Below, piece by piece: positions 16,821 to 23,579 of a stretch of DNA of 31,991 nucleotides (positions are counted from its first letter, which is position 1; each line of letters opens with the position of its first letter). Under the pieces are notes generated by a model. That model was given only the letters and a program-made list of their open reading frames with translations, was not told the origin of the DNA and did not search any database. The DNA comes from JAWOJB01 sp046484325 (GTDB lineage: Bacteria; Actinomycetota; Acidimicrobiia; Spongiisociales; ZC4RG35), in assembly GCA_046484325.1 (NCBI GenBank), contig JAWOJB010000047.1:1-31991 (forward strand). The letters are read 5' to 3'. The position numbers and the translations under genes were made by a program.

Positions 16821-16851
16821 CCGGTAGAGAACCGGCCGTGCCTCCCGGTCA
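16818..16851. terminator. Possible bidirectional hairpin between PPDK and pirin
   Basis: TGACCGG (16818-16824) pairs with CCGGTCA (16845-16851). The arms contain both stop codons of these convergent genes. A shorter alternative stem CCGGT-AGAGA-ACCGG lies inside. No T-run is present. Confidence 0.3.
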
Positions 16852-17871
16852 ATGCACCCGGGTTGGGAGGTCGCGATGCTCGACGCGACCGTCGGCATGG
16901 ACGGCGAACCGGCCGGCGGCGCGCTCGTGCACCGGTTCGCGATCGGGCCACGGCCAGCCACCGAACTGGGTGCGCCGGTAGTCCGAGACGGCCCGCTGGA
17001 TCTCCTCGGCGGAGTTCATCACGAACGGGCCCATCTGGAACACCGGCGCCCCGATCGGGCGGCCCTGGAGCAACAGGAACTCGGCCGGACCGCCGTGGTT
17101 CACGATCGGCGTGACGGCGTCGTCGCGGAGCCGGACGGCGGTGCGGGGGCCGATCCGGGTGGTGCCCACGGTGACATCGGATCCGAGGAAGAAATGCAGC
17201 ACCCGGTTGACTCCGGTGGGGGCGGTGGGGAGCTCCCATCGGGCACCGGCATCGACTCGGATCAGCCAGATAGCCATGTCCGCTCGCGGCTGCGATGCCC
17301 AGGAGTCCGGCGGCGGGGCGGGCGCCCAGTGCCCGTCGAGACCGCCCGCGATGACGTCGACGGTCACCCGCCCACCCTCGGCGATGACGGTGGGAATCTC
17401 CTCGGACCACAGCATCCGGAAGTACGCCGGAACCATCTTCGATTCGGGCGGCAGGTTGAACCAGATCTGGAAGAGCTCGAGCTCGTTGGGCCGCTCGTCG
17501 GAGGTGAGCGGGAACATCTCCGAATGCTGAATGCCCGAGCCGGTGGTCAGCCACTGGACGTCGCCCTCGCCGTAGCGGGCCGTGGCGCCGAGCGAGTCGG
17601 CGTGGTCGACGTAGCCACGACGTACCACGGTGATGGTCTCGAACCCGCGATGGGGGTGCTGCGGGAAGCCGGGAACCCGCAGCCCGTGGTACATGCTCCA
17701 GCCGTCGAGATAGGAGAAGTCGGAGCCGAGGTTGCGGCCACGCAGGGGTGCGGCCGGACCCTGCACGTCGTTGCCGGTCGGGTAGCGGTCGTGGTGGTGG
17801 ACCGTCATGATGAACGGGTCGAGGCCCACCCAGGGCATCGAGAGCTCGGTCAGCTCGAGGACGGGGTCCAT
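16849..17871 (-). CDS. Pirin family protein
   Basis: A 340-residue bicupin of the pirin family. The metal-site motifs are HPHRGFETIT (two His) and GSGIQHSEMF (His, Glu), the normal Fe-binding set. Bacterial pirins are variously redox sensors, quercetinase-like enzymes or metabolic modulators, so function is open. ATG 17871 is chosen: GGAGGAG lies six bases upstream and MDPVLEL starts the cupin. The longer frame to 17964 would read across the promoter and operator. The family's usual size is about 290-300, so the last 40 residues are a small extension. Confidence 0.9.
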   Translation of the reverse strand: MDPVLELTELSMPWVGLDPFIMTVHHHDRYPTGNDVQGPAAPLRGRNLGSDFSYLDGWSMYHGLRVPGFPQHPHRGFETITVVRRGYVDHADSLGATARYGEGDVQWLTTGSGIQHSEMFPLTSDERPNELELFQIWFNLPPESKMVPAYFRMLWSEEIPTVIAEGGRVTVDVIAGGLDGHWAPAPPPDSWASQPRADMAIWLIRVDAGARWELPTAPTGVNRVLHFFLGSDVTVGTTRIGPRTAVRLRDDAVTPIVNHGGPAEFLLLQGRPIGAPVFQMGPFVMNSAEEIQRAVSDYRRTQFGGWPWPDREPVHERAAGRFAVHADGRVEHRDLPTRVH

Positions 17872-17899
17872 CGGTGCTCCTCCATCGGGTGAAATCGGA

Positions 17900-17928
17900 A
17901 TCATAGTTGCCTTCTGCAACAATTGGAA
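17900..17928 (-). promoter_or_regulatory. Pirin promoter with palindromic operator
   Basis: On the minus strand, -35 TTCCAA (17928-17923), a 17-bp spacer and -10 TATGAT (17905-17900). The spacer is nearly filled by an inverted repeat, ATTGTTGC-AGAAG-GCAACTAT (17923-17903), with 7 of 8 arm positions paired. A dimeric repressor (MarR-like style) binding there would block the polymerase. Confidence 0.55.
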
Positions 17929-17951
17929 GGCTTTCCGTCTTCCCGCTTGCC

Positions 17952-18000
17952 GTTGGTTGAGCAACGACGTGGCGTGGGGCCACCCGGATGCTCAATGAAC
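17952..18000. repeat. Dispersed palindromic repeat, copy 2
   Basis: GTTGGTTGAGCA (17952-17963) pairs with TGCTCAATGAAC (17989-18000), with inner GTGG and CCAC also complementary. It is the same family as the elements at 11062 and 22165. The right arm contains the stop codon of the small membrane protein gene at 17992, so the repeat has become part of the gene's end. Confidence 0.75.
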
Positions 18001-18222
18001 GGCGGGCGGCTCCCCCTGCACACCGGTCCGGCGGTCAGCTTTCCAGCGGGCGAGGGCGACCGTCGCCAGCCCGAGCAGCAGCTCGTCCACCAGCGGGACG
18101 AGGTCGGGCACCACGACGTCGACGGCGAAGAGAGCGGCGGTGACCGCCAGCAGCGTCGGGTACCTCCGGCCCTGCGCCCAGGTGCTGACGGCGCCGACGA
18201 GGCCACGGGTCGGTGTGTCCAT
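17992..18222 (-). CDS. Small membrane protein, DUF6116-like
   Basis: A 76-residue protein: a short N-terminal amphipathic part, then RYPTLLAVTAALFAVDVVV, a PDLVPLVDELLLGL segment, and a basic C-terminus. The pattern of two hydrophobic stretches around P-D-x-(I/V)-P-x-x-D-E-L-L-L-G matches my memory of the DUF6116 family; function unknown. ATG 18222. Its stop lies within the palindromic repeat. It is divergent from the lipoprotein gene across 56 bp. Confidence 0.7.
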   Translation of the reverse strand: MDTPTRGLVGAVSTWAQGRRYPTLLAVTAALFAVDVVVPDLVPLVDELLLGLATVALARWKADRRTGVQGEPPAVH

Positions 18223-18278
18223 GGCCCAACGCTAGAACGGTCCGGGAACCGGTGGAGCCGGAGTGTCGTCTGAACGGC

Positions 18279-18695
18279 ATGCGCAAGACCATCGCCCTCG
18301 CCACGATCCTCTCCCTCGTCCTCGCCGCCTGCGCGGTGGCCGGCGGATCCGAGAGCCCCGTTGACCCCGAGCCCATCGCGGGCACCGCCCCCGACGGCTG
18401 GAGCCGGGGCCAGGCCTTCGCCTCGACAACGGAGGTGTTCATCCTCGAGAGCTTCCCGATCCAGGTCCGTCTTGCAGTCGAGGGAGAGCTCCCCACCCCG
18501 TGCCACGTGCCGGTGTGGGAGGTCGTCGACGATGGGGAGACCATCGCCGTCGTGCTCGAGTCTGCCGCCGACCCCGACCAGATGTGTGCCCAGGTCGTCG
18601 AGCCGTTCGAGGCGTCGATCGACCTCGGCAGCTTCTCGCAGGGCTCACGGACCGTCACCCTCAACGGAGAGACCGTCGGCGAATTCAGCGCCTGA
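18279..18695 (+). CDS. Predicted lipoprotein of unknown function
   Basis: A 138-residue secreted protein. Residues 1-18 form a lipoprotein signal (MRKTIALATILSLVLAAC) with the lipidated Cys18. The mature part has two further cysteines, in TPCHVPVWEV and DQMCAQVVEP, which could form a disulfide, and is rich in beta-strand pattern. The phrase VEPFEASIDLGSF ... RTVTLNGETVGEF is typical of small immunoglobulin-like or protease-inhibitor-like lipoproteins, but I recognise no named family. ATG 18279 is fixed by the signal peptide. Confidence 0.75.
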   Translation: MRKTIALATILSLVLAACAVAGGSESPVDPEPIAGTAPDGWSRGQAFASTTEVFILESFPIQVRLAVEGELPTPCHVPVWEVVDDGETIAVVLESAADPDQMCAQVVEPFEASIDLGSFSQGSRTVTLNGETVGEFSA

Positions 18696-18717
18696 AGCCG
18701 CCACCGGCCAAAACGCA

Positions 18718-18771
18718 TTGACATGTGTCGATGTATCAGGTAGCTTGTCCCTCACATCGACATTCATCGAT
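18718..18771 (+). promoter_or_regulatory. Strong sigma70-type promoter with inverted-repeat operators
   Basis: -35 TTGACA (18718-18723), 17-bp spacer, -10 TAGCTT (18741-18746). A perfect 9-bp inverted pair, TGTCGATGT (18726-18734) and ACATCGACA (18754-18762), flanks the -10. A second inverted repeat, ATCGA-N6-TCGAT, spans 18756-18771 near the expected transcript start. The ATCGA/TCGAT style resembles ArsR/SmtB-family sites. It drives the tiny CxxC gene at 18790. Confidence 0.65.
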
Positions 18772-18789
18772 ACAACGAGGAGGCGCACC

Positions 18790-18939
18790 ATGAAGAAGCT
18801 CGCGCAGTGGGTCCGGGGTACCGCCGGTCGGGTTGAGTTCTGCGACGAGTGCTCGGAGGTCACCACCGACGGCGCCCGGCGACGGGTGGTCGAGGATCGT
18901 GCCCGCATCCAGGCGATGCGAGGGCTACGGGTCGGGTGA
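18790..18939 (+). CDS. Tiny CxxC protein of unknown function
   Basis: A 49-residue, basic protein with one CxxC pair (EFCDECSEV, Cys18 and Cys21) that could bind a metal or act as a thiol redox pair. The rest is Arg-rich with no membrane span or signal. ATG 18790 has a near-perfect AGGAGG ribosome site, and a strong, operator-bearing promoter lies upstream, so this is a genuinely expressed small gene. Its last 15 bases overlap the 3' end of the opposing endonuclease V-like gene. I recognise no family; a metal- or stress-responsive small protein is the natural guess from the operator type. Confidence 0.7.
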   Translation: MKKLAQWVRGTAGRVEFCDECSEVTTDGARRRVVEDRARIQAMRGLRVG

Positions 18940-19635
18940 CGCTCCGGCAGGTCCAGCGTCCTCCTGCTCGCGGCTGCGAGCCGCCCGGGCGAGGCGACGG
19001 GCCTGTCGGATCGGCTCTGGGGTCCGGAACCGCCCCACCACGGCGAGGACCACCTCGAGGGCGGTGTCGAGGTCGATGGCCCAGCCCGGGGACACCGCCA
19101 CCGGCCGGGCCCCGGCCCGGGTTCGCGCCCACCAGCCGATCTGTTCTCCTTCGATCACGAGCGGAGAGGCGCTGCCGGCCGCCCGGTCGGGGGCATCTCC
19201 CGAGGCAACGAGCGGACGGTCGGTGACGCCCACGGTGGGCAGATCAAGCACCCATCCGAGGTGGAGGGCCAACCCCGCCTGGCGCGGGTGATCCCGGCCG
19301 GTGGCGTTCACGACGACCACGGCGGGTGCCGATCGAAGTGCCCTCACCGCCGACTCGAGCAGCGGCCCCTCGCGGGATGCGAGCAGTCCGGCGACGTAGG
19401 GTGCGCCTGCCCCGCCGTCCACGACGGCCGAGCCGGCCAGGCGCACACCACTCAGCCGCACCGCCGCCGCCCATCCCCGTTCCCCTGCCTCTCCCGGACC
19501 TCCCCCGCCCCGGCCGAAACAGACGAAGCAGCCTCCGACACTCGCCGCCGGGGTCGGGACCCAGGGCTCGGGACGGAGGAGGGCGAGCTCCCGCTGCAGG
19601 GCCTCGAGGTCGCGGGGGGCGTCCGGCCACGTCAT
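18925..19635 (-). CDS. Endonuclease V homologue lacking catalytic residues
   Basis: A 236-residue protein that follows the endonuclease V (Nfi) pattern along its whole length: APYVAGLLASREGPLLE, VNATGRDHPRQAGLALHLG, LDLPTVGV, VAVSPGWAIDLDTALE and FRTPEPIRQARRLAR. Nfi cuts DNA or RNA one base after inosine. Here the first catalytic Asp is Phe37, the second is Asn110, the conserved Lys is Asp139 and the late His is Trp185. Tyr80, Glu89 and His116 remain. It is therefore probably not an active nuclease, though it may still bind nucleic acid. ATG 19635 is used because a longer start would run into the divergent gene at 19706. Confidence 0.75.
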   Translation of the reverse strand: MTWPDAPRDLEALQRELALLRPEPWVPTPAASVGGCFVCFGRGGGGPGEAGERGWAAAVRLSGVRLAGSAVVDGGAGAPYVAGLLASREGPLLESAVRALRSAPAVVVVNATGRDHPRQAGLALHLGWVLDLPTVGVTDRPLVASGDAPDRAAGSASPLVIEGEQIGWWARTRAGARPVAVSPGWAIDLDTALEVVLAVVGRFRTPEPIRQARRLARAARSREQEDAGPAGASPDP

Positions 19636-19705
19636 CCGACCATGTTCGTCCGGTCCGGCGGCACGGCTTCGTAGGCTGTCAACAACCGGCACGACAGGAG
19701 GCGGA

Positions 19706-20296
19706 GTGTTCCACGACATCCCCCGATCGGTGCTCGAACGGATGGAGGTCCTCGAGCGAGTCGATGCCGCCGACCGGGTGGACGGGACGCCCCGTCCCAG
19801 GCGGCTCCGGCAGATCCCACCCGAGACCGGCCGGTTCCTGGCGATCCTCGCCTCCGCGGCCCCCGATGGCCGGGTCCTCGAGGTGGGGACGAGCGCCGGC
19901 TACTCCTCGTTGTGGCTGTCACTCGCCTGCCGGGCCACCGGCCGGCGCCTGACGACGTTCGAGGTGCTGAACGACAAGGCCCGCCTTGCCCGGGAGACGT
20001 TCCGGGTGGCGGGGGTGGAGGATGTCGTCGACCTGGTCGAAGACGACGCCCGACACCACCTCGACGAACTGGCCGGCGTCGCCTTCTGCTTCCTCGACGC
20101 CGAGAAGGAGATCTACGCCGACTGCTACGAACTGGTGGTGCCGAACCTGGTGCCCGGTGGTCTGCTGGTCGCCGACAACGTGATCAGCCACGCCGAGACG
20201 TTGCAGCCGGCCGTGGACCGGGCCATCGGGGATCCCAGGGTGGACGCGGTCGTCGTCCCGATCGGCACCGGGGAGCTGGTCTGCCGCCGGACCTGA
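19706..20296 (+). CDS. O-methyltransferase family protein
   Basis: A 196-residue SAM-dependent methyltransferase of the COMT-like family. Motifs in order: ETGRFLAILASAAPDG, VLEVGTSAGYSSLWLS (SAM loop), TTFEVLNDKARLARETF, CFLDAEKEIYADCYELV (metal-site Asp region) and GGLLVADNVISHAETLQP. It probably methylates a hydroxyl on a small catechol-like molecule using a divalent metal; the substrate is unknown. Start GTG 19706 sits behind a GGAGG site. Confidence 0.87.
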   Translation: MFHDIPRSVLERMEVLERVDAADRVDGTPRPRRLRQIPPETGRFLAILASAAPDGRVLEVGTSAGYSSLWLSLACRATGRRLTTFEVLNDKARLARETFRVAGVEDVVDLVEDDARHHLDELAGVAFCFLDAEKEIYADCYELVVPNLVPGGLLVADNVISHAETLQPAVDRAIGDPRVDAVVVPIGTGELVCRRT

Positions 20297-20346
20297 AGCC
20301 TCTGCCGAGTCCACCGGGGTGAGCCGACCTCCGGCCCTGGCGTCCC

Positions 20347-20370
20347 CGGGAGCACTCCCGATGATGGGAG
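20347..20370 (+). promoter_or_regulatory. Two mutually exclusive hairpins before a ribosome site
   Basis: CGGGAG (20347-20352) can pair with CTCCCG (20355-20360), or CTCCC can pair instead with GGGAG (20366-20370). They stand about 20 bp before the GTG at 20390. This may be a terminator of the methyltransferase gene or a translation-control leader; evidence is only the base pairing. Confidence 0.3.
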
Positions 20371-20465
20371 GGGGAAGAGAGGAACCACCGTGACCCCTTC
20401 GCTCGACACCCCGGCCCGGCGCTCTCGGGTCGGCGCCAGGTTTCGGCCACCTCGTCGCCGCGGGA

Positions 20466-20840
20466 ATGAACGCCGGGCTGCTGTGGGCGGTGAACAACCT
20501 GATCGCCTGGCGGTGGCCGCCGTTTCTCACCGACGATTTCGCTCGAGCATTGCCGCTGATCAACCTCTCGCTGGTCGCCTCGATCGGCTGCAACCTCGTC
20601 TACATGGCCCACGACCCACCCTGGTTCAAGACCCTGTCGCAGGCCGGGCTGGCCGCCATCGCCCTGGCGGCGACCATCCGGTTGTACACGGTGTTCCCGT
20701 TCGATCTCTCGGCCACCGGGCCCGGGCCCGGCGTGGTCCGGGTATTCCTCCTCCTGGCGATGTTCGGCTCGGTCGTGGCGATCATCTCCAACCTGGTCGG
20801 GTTCACCCGCGAGCTCGTGCGTCTCGCCGATCGGGAGTAG
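20466..20840 (+). CDS. Small membrane protein, probably N-terminally frameshifted
   Basis: The intact frame gives 124 residues with about four hydrophobic segments (MNAGLLWAVNNLIAW, LINLSLVASIGCNLVYM, AGLAAIALAATIRLY, VFLLLAMFGSVVAIISNLVGF); function unknown. ATG 20466 has no ribosome site. A better start is GTG 20390, behind AAGAGAGGA, reading MTPSLDTPARRSRVGAR. Removing one T from the TTT at 20441-20443 joins that to FGHLVAAGMNAGLLW, restoring a complete first span and a roughly 149-residue protein. So the gene either carries a frameshift or there is a sequence error. Confidence 0.65.
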   Translation: MNAGLLWAVNNLIAWRWPPFLTDDFARALPLINLSLVASIGCNLVYMAHDPPWFKTLSQAGLAAIALAATIRLYTVFPFDLSATGPGPGVVRVFLLLAMFGSVVAIISNLVGFTRELVRLADRE

Positions 20841-20879
20841 CCGGCGTCTCCGACTCGGCTCCGGCCGCCTCGCTCTCCA

Positions 20880-20895
20880 TCGAACACGTGTTCGA
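20880..20895. promoter_or_regulatory. LexA (SOS) box of dinB
   Basis: TCGAACACGTGTTCGA is a perfect 16-bp palindrome and an exact match to the actinobacterial LexA consensus TCGAAC-N4-GTTCGA. A -10-like TAAGAT follows at 20897-20902. The expected transcript start then falls at or next to the dinB ATG (20909), suggesting a leaderless, DNA-damage-induced message. Confidence 0.9.
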
Positions 20896-20908
20896 CTAAG
20901 ATCGGGAG

Positions 20909-22156
20909 ATGGCCGAGCGGGCCACCGTCCTCCACGCCGACCTCGACTCCTTCTACGCGTCGGTGGAGCAGCTCCTGGATCCGAGCCTGCGGGGCAAGGC
21001 CATCGCGGTCGGTGGCGGGGTGGTGCTGGCCGCCTCCTACGAGGCAAAGGCCTACGGCGTACGTGGCGGGATGCCAGGCCGGCGGGCTCAGGAACTGTGC
21101 CCGCATCTCCGGTTCGTCGGAGGTCACTTCTCCGAATATTCGCGGCTGGCCGATCGCGTCGTCGGGGTGTTCACCGACTTCACCCCGTTCGTCGAACGGA
21201 TCTCGATCGACGAGGCGTTCCTCGACGTCGCCGGGACCAGGCACCTGTTCGGGTCCCCCAGGCGCATCGGGTCCGAGATCCGCCGCCGGGTGCGGGAGGA
21301 GATCGGGCTGCCGGTGTCCGTGGGGGTGGCGCGCACCAAGCACCTCGCCAAGATCGCTTCCCAGGTCGCCAAGCCCAACGGGCTCGTCGTGGTCGAGCCG
21401 GAAGGCGAACTGGGGTTCCTCCACCCGCTGCCGGTCGAGCTGATGTGGGGAGTGGGCCCGGTCACACGGGCACGTCTGGCGGAACGGGGCATCACCACGA
21501 TCGGCGAGCTGGCCGCCACCCCCGGCTGGTCCCTCGAGCGGCTGCTGGGGACCGCCGCCGGGTCACGGCTAGGCGCTCTTGCGTGGAATCGCGACCCCCG
21601 CGGGATCGAGGCCTCCCGTCGGGCGGGATCGGTGGGGGCACAAACGGCGTTCGGTCGAAGGCAGGCCGATCATGAGCTGATCCACCGGGTGCTCCGGCAT
21701 CTGGCCGACCGGGTCGGGTCGCGGCTGCGGGCCAAGCAGCGTGCCGGACGCACGATCACGGTCCGGGTTCGGTTCGCCGACCTGCGGTCGGTCACCCGTT
21801 CGATCACCCTTCCGGCGCCGGTCTCGAGCACCCCGATCCTGGCCACCATCGCCGGCGAGCTCGTGACCACGGCGCTGGCCGACCACCCGGAGGAACGGGA
21901 GCTCAGCCTGCTGGGGATCTCGGTGTCGCACCTGGCGTCGGAGACCGCCCTCCAGCTCGAGCTCCCCCTCGACCTCGGCGGCGGCGTCGGCCGGCCGGGC
22001 ACCGTGACCGGGTCGTCACGGTGGGCGCTCGACCGGTCGGTGGACCGGGTGCGGGAGCGCTTCGGCCGGGCCTCGGTCGGATACGGGTTCGCGGTACTCG
22101 GCGGGGGCGGCTCGGTGCCCGACGCGTTCCGAGATCTGGCCGAGCAAGAGCTGTGA
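20909..22156 (+). CDS. dinB: DNA polymerase IV (Y-family translesion polymerase)
   Basis: A 415-residue Y-family polymerase for lesion bypass. Catalytic acids are Asp11 (HADLDSFYASVEQ) and Asp101-Glu102 (SIDEAFLDV). The steric-gate region, the thumb helix-hairpin-helix (MWGVGPVTRARLAERGITTIGEL) and the little finger (residues about 240-345) are present. LQLELPLDL near the C-terminus is a good beta-clamp-binding peptide. A LexA box directly upstream makes it SOS-regulated. The ATG is right behind the box, with no ribosome site needed if the message is leaderless. Its 3' end abuts the palindromic repeat. Confidence 0.95.
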   Translation: MAERATVLHADLDSFYASVEQLLDPSLRGKAIAVGGGVVLAASYEAKAYGVRGGMPGRRAQELCPHLRFVGGHFSEYSRLADRVVGVFTDFTPFVERISIDEAFLDVAGTRHLFGSPRRIGSEIRRRVREEIGLPVSVGVARTKHLAKIASQVAKPNGLVVVEPEGELGFLHPLPVELMWGVGPVTRARLAERGITTIGELAATPGWSLERLLGTAAGSRLGALAWNRDPRGIEASRRAGSVGAQTAFGRRQADHELIHRVLRHLADRVGSRLRAKQRAGRTITVRVRFADLRSVTRSITLPAPVSSTPILATIAGELVTTALADHPEERELSLLGISVSHLASETALQLELPLDLGGGVGRPGTVTGSSRWALDRSVDRVRERFGRASVGYGFAVLGGGGSVPDAFRDLAEQEL

Positions 22157-22164
22157 GTCCCACC

Positions 22165-22213
22165 GTTCATTGAGCAGATACGTGACCCTGGCCCACGCCG
22201 TTGCTCAATGAAC
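22165..22213. repeat. Dispersed palindromic repeat, copy 3
   Basis: GTTCATTGAGCA (22165-22176) pairs with TGCTCAATGAAC (22202-22213) without mismatch, and inner CGTG/CACG extends it. It occupies almost the whole gap between the convergent dinB and MBL-fold genes, 8 and 10 bp from their stop codons. It is the cleanest copy of the family also found at 11062 and 17952. Confidence 0.8.
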
Positions 22214-22223
22214 AGCCGCCGGT

Positions 22224-23036
22224 TCACAGCCGGCCGGACAGCTCCGCATGGGTTCTCTCGACCGCGACCCGGGTGGTCGCCGGAGGGAACGGGGCTCCGC
22301 TGAGATCGACCCCCTCCGCCGGAGCGCCCGCCTCGTGGGCGGCCGTCGCCAGCGAGGCCATGGCGGCGATCTCGTCGCGCTGGGCCTCCACGAAGGCACG
22401 ATCGACCGGGCGGCCGTGGCCCGGGACCACCGGACCCCGGACTCGCTCCAACATCCGGTCGAGGGTGGGCGCCCACTTCGTCGGATGGGCGTCGTCGAAT
22501 GCCGGAGGGCCTGACTCCTCGACCAGATCCCCAACGAACAGCACCAGGCCGGCCTCCACCACGATGTCCCCGTCGGTGTGCCCGAGCCCGTGATAGCGGA
22601 GCTCGACGATCCGCCCGATGTCGAGGGACACCTGGGTGGCGAAGGTGTGGTCGGGAGGTCGGATCTCGACCTCGTCGACCTCGGGGCGGCGTTCGGGCGG
22701 GAACCACTCCCTGGCCTTCCTCCGCATCGCCTCCCCGCGTTCGATCAACGCCGACCTGGTTCGCTCGTGCCCCCAGCACTCGGCTCGGGCGAACACGGCA
22801 TTGCCCCAGCAGTGATCCCAGTGCCAGTGGGTGTTGACGGTCCATTGCACGGGGAGGGAGGTCAACGCGACGAGGTCCCGGCTCAGCTCCCGGGCCTCCT
22901 CGTGGGTGGAGCGGGTGTCGACGAGCAGCACGCCTTCGTCGCCGATCACCACACCGATCGTGAGGGAGAGGAACGGGTAGGTCGCGGCAAACACGCCGTG
23001 GTCGAGCTCGAGCCAGCGCGGGCCGAGGGCAGTCAC
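22224..23036 (-). CDS. MBL-fold metallo-hydrolase
   Basis: A 270-residue metallo-beta-lactamase-fold hydrolase. The zinc site starts with NTHWHWDHCWGN (H-x-H-x-D-H). Later ligands are His in GLGHTDGD, Asp in FVGDLVEE and His in PGHGRPVD. The set is complete for a binuclear enzyme. The closest type is the QuiP/SoxH-like or glyoxalase-II-like group; the substrate is unknown. Start GTG 23036 (VTALGPRW). It is divergent from the rhodopsin operon across 120 bp, which holds an AT-richer stretch (TACGTATTAGTGCTAAG) but no promoter I can call with confidence. Confidence 0.87.
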   Translation of the reverse strand: MTALGPRWLELDHGVFAATYPFLSLTIGVVIGDEGVLLVDTRSTHEEARELSRDLVALTSLPVQWTVNTHWHWDHCWGNAVFARAECWGHERTRSALIERGEAMRRKAREWFPPERRPEVDEVEIRPPDHTFATQVSLDIGRIVELRYHGLGHTDGDIVVEAGLVLFVGDLVEESGPPAFDDAHPTKWAPTLDRMLERVRGPVVPGHGRPVDRAFVEAQRDEIAAMASLATAAHEAGAPAEGVDLSGAPFPPATTRVAVERTHAELSGRL

Positions 23037-23156
23037 GCACCGACCCTACTGCCGGCACCGTGGTCGGGCCGGTCCTCCGATGTCGTCATCCAAGACTCAC
23101 CGACCTACGTATTAGTGCTAAGAACTGGTGGTGATCGCAGCAACTGGAGGTGCGTC

Positions 23157-23363
23157 GTGAGCGAGGTTCGGAATCGACTCCGGTCAGATCGACTGTTCGT
23201 GATCAAGCTCGCCTTCCTGCTGGCGGGAGCTCTGTCGTTTCTCTTCTCGGTCTACCTCTGGTTCTTCGTGGACCAACTGCAGGGGGTGTTCGTGGGGATC
23301 TGGGTCCCATCGATGTGGTCGCTTGGCGCCCTCGTCCTCTCCACCGAACGGGGCGGGACATGA
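23157..23363 (+). CDS. Unknown small membrane protein, rhodopsin operon gene 1
   Basis: A 68-residue protein with two predicted spans: KLAFLLAGALSFLFSVYLWF and GIWVPSMWSLGALVL, joined by a short acidic loop (FVDQLQGVF), with a basic N-terminus. GTG 23157 has GGAGG six bases upstream. Its TGA overlaps the ATG of the next gene (ATGA). I recognise no named family; the shape recalls tiny accessory subunits encoded before sodium:solute symporters, but I cannot confirm this. Hand-counted bases at 23161-23280 are about 58% GC, like the rhodopsin and unlike the MBL gene (77% in the stretch counted). Co-translation with the rhodopsin genes suggests a linked membrane role. Confidence 0.75.
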   Translation: MSEVRNRLRSDRLFVIKLAFLLAGALSFLFSVYLWFFVDQLQGVFVGIWVPSMWSLGALVLSTERGGT

Positions 23364-23566
23364 CCAACCCCGATCTGCTCATCCTCGTGGTGGGCGTCTT
23401 CATCAGCTTCATGGCCGTCTGGGCGAGCGTCGCATACGGCGTTCTCGTCGTGCAGCGCTGGGAGCTGAACTCGGCGCAATCTGGCCCTGACGCCGATTCG
23501 AGAACGGAGGGAAGCGACAAGGCCTCCGCGGACCCCGGAGCTTCCGAAGGCAACCAAGGCAGATAG
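23360..23566 (+). CDS. Unknown small membrane protein, rhodopsin operon gene 2
   Basis: A 68-residue protein with one long N-terminal span (LLILVVGVFISFMAVWASVAYGVLVV, cut here for length: residues about 6-31). It is followed by QRWEL and a disordered, acidic and Ser/Gly-rich cytoplasmic tail. It overlaps gene 1 by 4 bp and ends 13 bp before the rhodopsin start, so all three are one transcript and partly translationally coupled. No recognised family. A single-span subunit that binds the pump or regulates it is an inference from location only. Confidence 0.72.
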   Translation: MTNPDLLILVVGVFISFMAVWASVAYGVLVVQRWELNSAQSGPDADSRTEGSDKASADPGASEGNQGR

Positions 23567-23579
23567 AGAGGAGAGGCGA

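Noticed and set aside
17872..17964. Longer pirin start at 17964
   Set aside because: It would translate through a clear promoter and operator; ATG 17871 has an ideal ribosome site.
23037..23156. Promoter search upstream of the rhodopsin operon
   Set aside because: TATTAG or TAAGAA could be -10 boxes but no -35 lies at 16-18 bp, and no light-regulator (LitR/CarH) site is visible.
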